The notes beneath the pieces are model-generated. The model searched no databases. It saw only the letters and a program-made list of their open reading frames with translations, and was not told the DNA's origin. Position numbers and translations under genes: made by a program. A stretch of DNA of 7,223 nt from Flavobacteriales bacterium. Its GTDB lineage: Bacteria > Bacteroidota > Bacteroidia > NORP154. Positions 1-6,680 of this stretch are shown piece by piece; the stretch's first letter is position 1, and each line of letters begins with the position of its first letter. The stretch is from the NCBI GenBank assembly GCA_012965625.1, contig DTSC01000400.1, positions 1-7,223 of the forward strand, given 5' to 3'.

Positions 1-519
1 AGCACCTAATAAATATTTCTTTCTAAAAGTAAGCAATACGCCAGCTATTATAGGTGCCATATATGCTATGGCAGCAGCTTTTGTATTGTGACCTGCACCA
101 ATAATAATTACAAAATAGGTAGACAATGCAAAAGAAATAGCCCCAATGGCACTTAAATAAGGGCTCATCCCAAGTACTATCAACAAGATGTAAAACCCGA
201 TCATATACATAAAGAAATTATGTACTGGCTTCATTCCCAAGGTAGTGCTGTTATATACATACCGCATCAAATTAGAATAAGAAATAGTAGAAATATGAAA
301 AGCAGGCATACCAGAAAAAAGGCCGTTGGTCCAAAATGGCTGCTCATCATAGATCTTCATATGATCAATGATTTCTTTTGAATTGCCTTTTGAGGTCAGA
401 TTGTCGTGTGCATTTAGCACCTTGCCTTGGAAATTAGGATAGAAATATACCAGGGTAATCAGAAAGAATCCTAATATGGCAATACTATGCGGTATGGTTT
501 GTTTTAATATATTATTCAT
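1..519 (-). CDS. YfhO-family polytopic membrane protein, N-terminal 173 residues (runs off the left edge)
   Basis: The frame is open from an ATG at 517-519 to the window edge, so the gene is truncated by the window and not broken. The translation (MNNILKQTIPHSIAILGFFL...) has a first membrane segment at about residues 12-28. A long, presumably extracytoplasmic loop follows (about 29-100), and then three closely spaced hydrophobic segments (about 103-118, 121-140 and 148-165). Two stretches match my recollection of Bacteroidetes YfhO-like proteins: WTNGLFSGMPAF (63-74) and AGHNTKAAAIAYMAP (142-156). Full-length family members are large proteins with many membrane spans and resemble GT-C glycosyltransferases. 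Asp39 in the first loop sits where GT-C enzymes often carry an acidic residue, but assigning it a catalytic role is inference. YfhO of Firmicutes is linked to glycosylation of cell-wall polymers, while the substrate in Bacteroidota is unknown to me. It begins 24 bases after the DUF4834-type gene and is probably cotranscribed with it and carB. Confidence 0.85.
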   Translation of the reverse strand, partial: MNNILKQTIPHSIAILGFFLITLVYFYPNFQGKVLNAHDNLTSKGNSKEIIDHMKIYDEQPFWTNGLFSGMPAFHISTISYSNLMRYVYNSTTLGMKPVHNFFMYMIGFYILLIVLGMSPYLSAIGAISFALSTYFVIIIGAGHNTKAAAIAYMAPIIAGVLLTFRKKYLLGA

Positions 520-543
520 CTTCGTAAGCTTTATAAAAGAAAT

Positions 544-801
544 CTAGTCAAACTCTTCAAAATCTATATATTCACCACTCTTATCAGAGCTGCCTTTTTT
601 TGGATTGTTTTTTTGAGGAGTATTTATAGTTACTTTACCTTCCTGCTTATTCATCTCTTCCCTATGTCCAAACTGTTTATTGAAATTATTCTGTGATTTC
701 TTAAATAGATAATTTACAAGGAGGGGTAAAATAAATCTTACTAATAATTTAAAAATATAGTAGCAAACAATTAGTATTAATAGAAAGCGAAGAAACCCCA
801 T
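544..801 (-). CDS. DUF4834-type small membrane protein
   Basis: This 85-residue protein has a strongly hydrophobic N-terminus (about residues 4-31, MGFLRFLLILIVCYYIFKLL...) that should form one membrane span. A basic, Asn/Gln/Lys-rich linker follows, and the protein ends in a short acidic motif, GEYIDFEEFD (76-85). The layout of a hydrophobic head, charged linker and terminal GEYxDFEE-like motif is what I recall for the DUF4834 family of Bacteroidetes. No biochemical function is known to me. The ATG lies 5 bases after the carB stop codon and YfhO begins 24 bases after this stop, so it is probably translated from the carB transcript. No clear Shine-Dalgarno sequence precedes it, which is normal for this phylum. 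The linker is encoded partly by two A7 tracts on the coding strand (595-601 and 608-614), but the downstream motif is in frame, so there is no sign of a frameshift. Confidence 0.8.
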   Translation of the reverse strand: MGFLRFLLILIVCYYIFKLLVRFILPLLVNYLFKKSQNNFNKQFGHREEMNKQEGKVTINTPQKNNPKKGSSDKSGEYIDFEEFD

Positions 802-806
802 TGATT

Positions 807-3623
807 TTATTTACTCAAATATAAATTACGCTCAGAATAGATCTTTCTGAAAAATTCATCTTCCAAATCTTCAATAAAATAGATCGATTCACCTGTTGAC
901 TTCATTTCAGGCCCCAATTCTTTATTCACATTAGGAAATTTTTCAAAAGAGAAAACTGGTATTTTTATGGCATATCCCCTTTCCCTCGGTTTAAACTCAA
1001 AATCCGACAACTTATTTTTTCCCAACATAATTTTTGTAGCATAATTAACATATGGCTCATCATAAGCTTTGGCAATAAAAGGAACAGTGCGAGAGGCCCT
1101 TGGATTTGCTTCTATAACATACACCTCTTCATCCTTGATAGCAAACTGTATATTGATCAATCCAACCGTTTTCAATGCTAACGCAATTTTCTTTGTAATA
1201 TGCCTGATCTTACTTAATACTTTATCAGAGAGGTCAAAAGGAGGTAATACAGCATAAGAATCACCTGAGTGAATCCCAGCAGGTTCAATATGCTCCATAA
1301 TTCCAATAATATAAACATCTTTACCATCACAGATAGAATCTGCTTCAGCTTCAATGGCGTTTTCCAGGAAATGATCAAGCAGGATTTTATTATCAGGCAT
1401 TTTTTTTAGAATATTCACTACATGCCTTTCTAACTCTTCTTTGTTAATTACAATCTTCATGTTTTGCCCACCCAGAACATAAGATGGACGGACTAACAAT
1501 GGGAAACCCAATTCTGTTGCAAGCTCAAGGGACTGTTCTGCATCCTTCACTACCCCATATTTAGGATAAGGGATTTCCATATCTTTTAACAAATCAGAAA
1601 ATGTGCCTCTATCTTCAGCAACATCTAATGCTTCATATGAAGTACCAATGATCTTAATACCATATTTAGTTAGTTTCTCTGCAAGCTTAAGAGCAGTTTG
1701 GCCTCCTAGCTGAACAATTACTCCTTCAGGCTTTTCATGAACAATAATATCATAAATATGCTCCCAGAATACTGGTTCAAAATATAGCTTATCTGAGATA
1801 TCAAAGTCTGTAGATACAGTCTCAGGATTACAATTGATCATTATAGCTTCATATCCTGCCTCCTTAGCTGCTAAAACCCCATGAACACAACAATAGTCAA
1901 ACTCTATTCCCTGTCCAATTCTATTAGGCCCAGAACCCAATACAATGATTTTCTTTTTATCAGAACGAACTGACTCATTTTCACCCTCAAATGTTGAATA
2001 ATAATATGGCGTCTGCGCTTCAAACTCAGCCGCACAAGTATCCACCAGTTTAAATACCCTATTAATTCCCTTTTCTATCCGTTTATTATAAACTTGACTT
2101 TCCAATGATCCAAGAAGATGGGCTAGTTGACGATCAGCATATCCTTTTTGTTTGGCTTCAAAGAGCAATTCATCTGGAATGGAATCAAGATCATATTGTT
2201 GGATTTCTCTCTCAAGGATGAGCAGGTCTTCAATCTGAATTAAAAACCATTTATCTATCTTGGTGATTTTATGTACTGTTTGAAGCGGAATACCCATCTT
2301 CATTGCATCATATAAATGAAATAATCGATTCCAGCTTGGGTGCTCGAGACTTTGCAATATCTGTTCCTGATTTTTTAACTCTTTTCCATCTGCTCCCAAC
2401 CCATTTCTATTGATCTCCAAGGATTGACATGCCTTCTGTAAAGCTTCCTGGAATGACCTTCCTATTGCCATAACCTCTCCAACTGACTTCATTTGAAGGC
2501 CAAGCTCTTTATTGGATCCTTGAAATTTATCGAAATTCCACCTGGGTATTTTTATAATTACATAATCTAAGGTAGGCTCAAAAAAGGCTGAGGTTGTTTT
2601 AGTGATTTGATTTTCCAATTCATCTAATGCATACCCAATGGCAAGCTTAGCTGCAATTTTCGCTATTGGATAACCCGTAGCTTTTGATGCTAAAGCAGAT
2701 GACCTAGATACCCTGGGATTTATCTCTATAGCTATGATATCTTCCTTGTCATCGGGACTAACTGCAAACTGCACATTACAACCGCCAGCAAAATCGCCTA
2801 TTGCACGCATCATTTTAATTGCCATATCACGCATTTTTTGATATGTAGTATCCGACAGCGTCATTGCAGGTGCGACGGTAATAGAATCTCCTGTATGAAT
2901 ACCCATTGGGTCCACATTCTCAATGGAACATATTATTACGACATTGTCATTATTGTCTCTAAGTAACTCAAGCTCATATTCCTTCCAGCCTATAACTGCC
3001 CTTTCAATCAGTACCTCATGGATAGGAGAGGTGTGCAAGCCTCTAGTCAGGAGCTTGTCAAAGTCTTTAGCCTCGTGTACAAAGGCTGCACCTGATCCGC
3101 CTAAGGTAAAAGATGGCCTGATAACTAGGGGGAAACCAAGTTCCTGCGCATCCTCTTTCCCTTTTAAAAAGGAATTGGCAACCTTAGATGGTGCTACAGG
3201 AATACTTATCTCATTCATTAAAGCCCTAAATGATTCCCTGTTTTCTGTAACCTCAATCGCATCTATTTCTACACCAATAATTTTAACATTATATTTATTC
3301 CATATTCCTTTATCATCTGATTCAATACAAAGATTTAAGGCGGTCTGCCCTCCCATTGTAGGCAATACAGCATCAATTTCTCTTTCATCAAGAATCTTTA
3401 CGATTGAATCTGTTGTTAGGGGCAACAGATAGATGTGATCTGCTATTACCTTATCCGTCATAATTGTTGCCGGATTGGAATTAATGAGTGTAACTTTTAT
3501 GCCTTCCTCTTTAAGAGACCTGGCAGCTTGCGAGCCCGAATAATCAAATTCACAGGCTTGGCCGATAACAATGGGGCCACTCCCAATTATAAGTACGGAT
3601 TTAATAGATTTATCTGCAGGCAC
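807..3623 (-). CDS. carB: Carbamoyl-phosphate synthase large chain, short form lacking the MGS-like domain
   Basis: This cytoplasmic enzyme makes carbamoyl phosphate from bicarbonate, two ATP and ammonia delivered by the small chain (CarA), feeding pyrimidine and arginine synthesis. Both homologous halves are complete. The first has VLIIGSGPIVIGQACEFDYS (10-29), Arg129, Arg169, the loop PSFTLGGSG (170-178), and metal ligands Gln285, Glu300 and Asn302 in IEINPRVSRSS. An oligomerisation-like region spans about 400-550. The second half has VLGSGPNRIGQGIEFDYC (561-578), VRPSYVLGGQ (711-720), Gln826, Glu838 and Asn840. The protein stops at residue 938, soon after MKSTGESIYF, where the E. coli enzyme (1073 residues) continues into its MGS-like allosteric domain. 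Such short forms are, as I recall, usual in Bacteroidota, so this is not read as a truncation. The start is GTG: an in-frame stop lies at 3636-3638 and the GTG gives the expected N-terminus (MPADKSIKSVLIIG). No carA is adjacent. Confidence 0.97.
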   Translation of the reverse strand: MPADKSIKSVLIIGSGPIVIGQACEFDYSGSQAARSLKEEGIKVTLINSNPATIMTDKVIADHIYLLPLTTDSIVKILDEREIDAVLPTMGGQTALNLCIESDDKGIWNKYNVKIIGVEIDAIEVTENRESFRALMNEISIPVAPSKVANSFLKGKEDAQELGFPLVIRPSFTLGGSGAAFVHEAKDFDKLLTRGLHTSPIHEVLIERAVIGWKEYELELLRDNNDNVVIICSIENVDPMGIHTGDSITVAPAMTLSDTTYQKMRDMAIKMMRAIGDFAGGCNVQFAVSPDDKEDIIAIEINPRVSRSSALASKATGYPIAKIAAKLAIGYALDELENQITKTTSAFFEPTLDYVIIKIPRWNFDKFQGSNKELGLQMKSVGEVMAIGRSFQEALQKACQSLEINRNGLGADGKELKNQEQILQSLEHPSWNRLFHLYDAMKMGIPLQTVHKITKIDKWFLIQIEDLLILEREIQQYDLDSIPDELLFEAKQKGYADRQLAHLLGSLESQVYNKRIEKGINRVFKLVDTCAAEFEAQTPYYYSTFEGENESVRSDKKKIIVLGSGPNRIGQGIEFDYCCVHGVLAAKEAGYEAIMINCNPETVSTDFDISDKLYFEPVFWEHIYDIIVHEKPEGVIVQLGGQTALKLAEKLTKYGIKIIGTSYEALDVAEDRGTFSDLLKDMEIPYPKYGVVKDAEQSLELATELGFPLLVRPSYVLGGQNMKIVINKEELERHVVNILKKMPDNKILLDHFLENAIEAEADSICDGKDVYIIGIMEHIEPAGIHSGDSYAVLPPFDLSDKVLSKIRHITKKIALALKTVGLINIQFAIKDEEVYVIEANPRASRTVPFIAKAYDEPYVNYATKIMLGKNKLSDFEFKPRERGYAIKIPVFSFEKFPNVNKELGPEMKSTGESIYFIEDLEDEFFRKIYSERNLYLSK

Positions 3624-3675
3624 CTGATTGACTTTTTAAATTAAAGAAACGAAATAACATAGAAATCCTGATACG

Positions 3676-3683
3676 CAAATTTA
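3676..3683 (-). promoter_or_regulatory. Candidate Bacteroidetes-type -7 promoter element for carB
   Basis: On the minus strand this reads TAAATTTG, an exact match to the TAnnTTTG consensus used by the primary sigma factor of Bacteroidetes. It lies about 50 bases upstream of the carB GTG codon and downstream of the terminator that ends the preceding gene, which is where a promoter for carB is needed. A good -33 TTTG box is not found at the usual distance of about 20 bases. The nearest TTTG, at 3715-3718, is roughly ten bases too far upstream. The call therefore rests on one element and on position. Confidence 0.45.
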
Positions 3684-3729
3684 ATCAGAATACTTAATAT
3701 TAACCTTTGTTTATCAAAATAATACCAAT

Positions 3730-3760
3730 AAAAAAAGCCTTCCCAGGCTGAGAAGGCTTT
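3730..3760 (-). terminator. Intrinsic terminator after the PKD-repeat gene
   Basis: On the minus strand AAAGCCTTC (3752-3760) pairs perfectly with GAAGGCTTT (3734-3742) across a nine-base loop, and the descending arm runs into a seven-T tract (3730-3736). It begins 21 bases after the PKD-gene stop codon. The plus-strand reading has only a short, interrupted T run after the stem and no plus-strand gene to end. It separates the surface-protein pair from carB. Confidence 0.9.
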
Positions 3761-3781
3761 AAATTTATTCCAAGCTGATAT

Positions 3782-6676
3782 TTATTTAGAAACTACAAAC
3801 CGTCCATTAAAAATGTTCGAGGCATCTATTTCCAATACCCTGTAGAAATAAATACCTTCCGAATAGTTTTCAACATTCAGTGCTTTTTTATTCTCATCCA
3901 AATTTAAACATTGAACCAAACTCCCCACAGCATCATATATAAATACCAACACCTGATTATCTGAAGCACTTTTAAAGTGAATAAAATCATTTGCCGGATT
4001 AGGATAAACAACAATAAATTGCTCATTCAAAATATTTGGGATACCAACAGGTGTAACCGTAATAAGTTGACAGCTAAAATCTGTCCCACAGCTATCTGTA
4101 ACGGTTAAACATACATTATATATTCCCGGAATGGCATAAGTATAGGATGGATTTTGAACAGAAGATGTACCTGCCAGATCACCAAAATCCCAGGAATAAG
4201 TAGCTGCTCCAGTAATGGTAGAAACATCCGTAAATGATGTACTTAGATTTGAAGTAGAATAATTAAAATTTGAAACAGGCGTCGGACATCCACTGGTAAC
4301 TGTCACTAATTGACAGCTAATATTTACACCGCAGGTATCTGTAACGGTTAAACATACACTGTATGTTCCAGGAAAGGCATAAGTATAAGTTGGATTCTGA
4401 ACAGTATCGGTGCCAATCAGATCACCAAAAGTCCATAAATAGGTGGTGGGCCCAGTAGTCGATGAAACATTCGTAAATGCTGCACTTAAATTTGACGTTG
4501 TATAATTAAAATTTGATAAAGGTGTAGAACATCCGTTGGTAACAATTACCTGTTGACAACTGACATTTGCACCACAACTGTCTATAACTGTAAGGCAGAC
4601 ATTATATGTTCCTGAGATTAGATAAGTATAAGATGGATTTTGACTTGTATCAGTGCCAATCAAATCACCGAAGGTCCAGAAATAGGTGCCTGCTCCACTG
4701 GTTGTAGAAGTATCATTAAATGTTGCACTTAAATTTGATGTGGTATAGGTAAAACCAACTACTGGTGGTGGGCAGCCTCCTGAAGTATCTATCAACGTTA
4801 CAAATTGACAGCTAACATTTGTTCCGCAACTATCAGTAATAGTCAAGCATACATTATATACACCTGGGAATAAATAAGTATAGCTTGGATTCTGGCTTGT
4901 AGAGCTACCTATAAAATCTCCAAAAGCCCAGGAATAGGTACTGCTTCCAGTAGTTGTTGAGCTATCTGTGAATGTGGCAGTTAAGGTGGACGTGGTATAA
5001 GTAAATGCGACTATGGGCGATGGGCAGCCACTTGAGGTATCAATAATCGTTACAAGCTGGCAGCTGAAACTAGTACCACAACTATCAATAATGGTCAAGC
5101 ATACATTATATACACCTGGGAACAAATAAGTATAGCTTGGATTCTGAATCGTACTTGTGCCCACAAAATCTCCAAAATCCCAGGAATAGGTACTGCTTCC
5201 AGTAGTTGTTGAGCTATCTGTAAATGTGGCAGTTAAGGTGGACGTGGTATAAGTAAATGCGACTATGGGCGATGGGCAGCCACTTGAGGTATCAATAATC
5301 GTTACAAGCTGGCAGCTGAAATTAGTGCCACAGCTATCAGTAACGGTCAAGCATACATTATATACACCTGAGAATAAATACGTATAACTTGGATTCTGGC
5401 TTGTAGAGCTACCTGTAAAATCTCCAAAATCCCAGGAATACATAGTACTGCCTGTAGTATTTGAGGTATCAATAAATGTAGCCGTTAAGTTTGACGTCGT
5501 ATAAGTAAATCCAGCAATAGGTGGCGGACAACCAGAGCTAATTACAATTGCCTGACATGCTGTATCACTGCCACAAGAGTCTGTTACGATCAAGCAAACA
5601 TTGTATGTTCCGGGAGCACTGTATGTATAGATTGGGCTGGGTAATATTGAGCTACCTAAACTATCCCCAAAATCCCAATAGTATGTGGGCAATCCTGTTG
5701 TAGCTGAACTATCAAAAAAAGCAACAGATGACCCTACGGCCATGTGAATAAAATTGGCAACAGGGGGTGGGCATGAAGTATCCATTACAGTTACAAAGTA
5801 ACAGCTGACATCTGAACCACAGCTATCACTAACAGTTAAACATACATTATATATACCTGGAAAAGAATAGGTATAATTTGGATTCTGAATACTATCAGTT
5901 CCAAGCATATCACCAAAAGTCCAGTAATAGCTGACTGCGCCGCTGGTAGCAGAGGTATCCGTAAATGAGGCACTTAAATTTGAAGTAGCATAGGTAAAAC
6001 CAGATGTTGGTGGCATACATCCTCCAGATGTATCTATCACCGTTACAAATTGACAGCTAATATCAGTACCACAGCTGTCTGTAACCGTTAAACACACATT
6101 ATATACTCCAGGAAGAGTATAAGTATAGCTAGGGTTTTGAATCGTATCTGTACCAATAAAATCTCCGAAATCCCAGGAATAATATACTATACCAGTGGTT
6201 TGCGAGGTATCTGAAAAGCTAACTATAAGGCCACTAGCCCCATAGTTAAAGCCTGCACTTGGCGATGAACATGTTGAAGTGACAGAATCTACCGTAAAGA
6301 CAATAGAATCTGATGGACCAGGTAAGATACCTGGCGTGCATGGTGGTCCACCAAAGCCTTGATCCACCTGGTAAATAAATTTGTAGGTACCTACAGCAAG
6401 TGGGGTTATTAAAAATGTATCTATAGCACCGCATATAGATGGGAGCATACCAAGGCAATGCATGGCTGAGGCATAAAAGTTATTGCCTGTTTGGTTGATT
6501 GTCTTAGTATATGCATCGCAAGCAGAGTTGGTAAAAGTACAATTGGCCAGCAGCAATATGGTATCCTGTGGATTAGGATTCGCAGGCACCACTGTCAGGG
6601 AATTGATAATTTGTGCATTTGAGGTACTGAATATACATGTGATCAATATAGTTATAAAGGCATATATCTTTTTCAT
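3782..6676 (-). CDS. Secreted nine-PKD-repeat surface protein with T9SS type A sorting domain
   Basis: This 964-residue protein carries a Sec signal peptide (MKKIYAFITILITCIFSTSNA, predicted cleavage after residue 21). Residues 22-135 form an unrecognised, probably beta-rich domain with Cys46, 53, 74, 82 and 113. Nine PKD units follow, starting at Cys136, 220, 302, 383, 467, 551, 635, 716 and 797. Each has a W(D/T/A)FGD motif, a (Q/P)(N/S)PxYTY strand and cysteines in VCL, (S/T)CG and (S/A)C. Residues 886-964 are a T9SS type A sorting domain (VYPNPANDF, GIYFYRV, GRFVVSK). PKD modules are beta-sandwich folds common in adhesins and polymer-binding proteins. No catalytic domain is visible, so an adhesive or structural surface role is inferred. 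The ATG at 6674-6676 is preferred over an in-frame ATG at 6730: it starts the signal peptide directly and lies 4 bases after the upstream stop, whereas the longer form would overlap that gene. Lys, Arg and Glu are absent from residues 100-884. Confidence 0.93.
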   Translation of the reverse strand: MKKIYAFITILITCIFSTSNAQIINSLTVVPANPNPQDTILLLANCTFTNSACDAYTKTINQTGNNFYASAMHCLGMLPSICGAIDTFLITPLAVGTYKFIYQVDQGFGGPPCTPGILPGPSDSIVFTVDSVTSTCSSPSAGFNYGASGLIVSFSDTSQTTGIVYYSWDFGDFIGTDTIQNPSYTYTLPGVYNVCLTVTDSCGTDISCQFVTVIDTSGGCMPPTSGFTYATSNLSASFTDTSATSGAVSYYWTFGDMLGTDSIQNPNYTYSFPGIYNVCLTVSDSCGSDVSCYFVTVMDTSCPPPVANFIHMAVGSSVAFFDSSATTGLPTYYWDFGDSLGSSILPSPIYTYSAPGTYNVCLIVTDSCGSDTACQAIVISSGCPPPIAGFTYTTSNLTATFIDTSNTTGSTMYSWDFGDFTGSSTSQNPSYTYLFSGVYNVCLTVTDSCGTNFSCQLVTIIDTSSGCPSPIVAFTYTTSTLTATFTDSSTTTGSSTYSWDFGDFVGTSTIQNPSYTYLFPGVYNVCLTIIDSCGTSFSCQLVTIIDTSSGCPSPIVAFTYTTSTLTATFTDSSTTTGSSTYSWAFGDFIGSSTSQNPSYTYLFPGVYNVCLTITDSCGTNVSCQFVTLIDTSGGCPPPVVGFTYTTSNLSATFNDTSTTSGAGTYFWTFGDLIGTDTSQNPSYTYLISGTYNVCLTVIDSCGANVSCQQVIVTNGCSTPLSNFNYTTSNLSAAFTNVSSTTGPTTYLWTFGDLIGTDTVQNPTYTYAFPGTYSVCLTVTDTCGVNISCQLVTVTSGCPTPVSNFNYSTSNLSTSFTDVSTITGAATYSWDFGDLAGTSSVQNPSYTYAIPGIYNVCLTVTDSCGTDFSCQLITVTPVGIPNILNEQFIVVYPNPANDFIHFKSASDNQVLVFIYDAVGSLVQCLNLDENKKALNVENYSEGIYFYRVLEIDASNIFNGRFVVSK
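4927..5069 (-). repeat. Near-identical internal duplication, copy in units 5/6
   Basis: This 143-base segment matches 5179-5321 at a constant offset of 252 bases (84 codons) with a single mismatch, at 4970 against 5222. It covers the end of unit 5 and the first half of unit 6. The match breaks at 4926 (against 5178), the base that turns WDFGD into WAFGD in unit 6, although the next dozen bases beyond it again agree. Confidence 0.95.
5179..5321 (-). repeat. Near-identical internal duplication, copy in units 4/5
   Basis: This is the partner of the segment at 4927-5069. It covers the end of unit 4 and the first half of unit 5 and keeps the canonical WDFGD codons just beyond its low-coordinate end. 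Such identity, including synonymous positions, points to a recent unit duplication or gene conversion within the gene. Confidence 0.95.
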
Positions 6677-6680
6677 AATG

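Larger units (their letters stand above)
4043..6271 (-). repeat. Tandem array of nine PKD-encoding units
   Basis: Nine coding repeats of 243-252 bases begin, in reading order, at 6271, 6019, 5773, 5530, 5278, 5026, 4774, 4531 and 4288. The unit length differs only by whole codons, mostly through presence or absence of the DTSSG/DTSGG-type linker before the next leading cysteine. Units 4, 5 and 6 (4775-5530) are the most alike in DNA; unit 3 is the most diverged (FIHMAVGSSVAF, SILPSPIYTY). All four cysteines are kept in all nine units. Confidence 0.95.

Noticed and set aside
595..614. Two A7 tracts on the coding strand of the DUF4834-type gene as possible slippage or programmed frameshift sites.
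   Set aside because: The normal frame gives the expected acidic C-terminal motif, and the tracts simply encode a Lys/Asn-rich linker in an AT-rich genome.
2923..3644. Plus-strand open frames opposite the carB coding region, including 2923-3432 and 3435-3644.
   Set aside because: They are antisense to conserved carB codons, their translations show no recognisable domains, and no promoter or terminator on that strand supports them.
3624..3781. The 158-base spacer between the PKD gene and carB as a site for a riboswitch or small RNA.
   Set aside because: Apart from the terminator and a -7-like promoter box I see no extended base-pairing or conserved leader structure.
4043..6271. Regularly spaced repeats that might suggest a CRISPR array or satellite DNA.
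   Set aside because: The period is 243-252 bases, always a multiple of three. The repeats are translated in one frame as PKD units, and variation is concentrated in a protein-like pattern.
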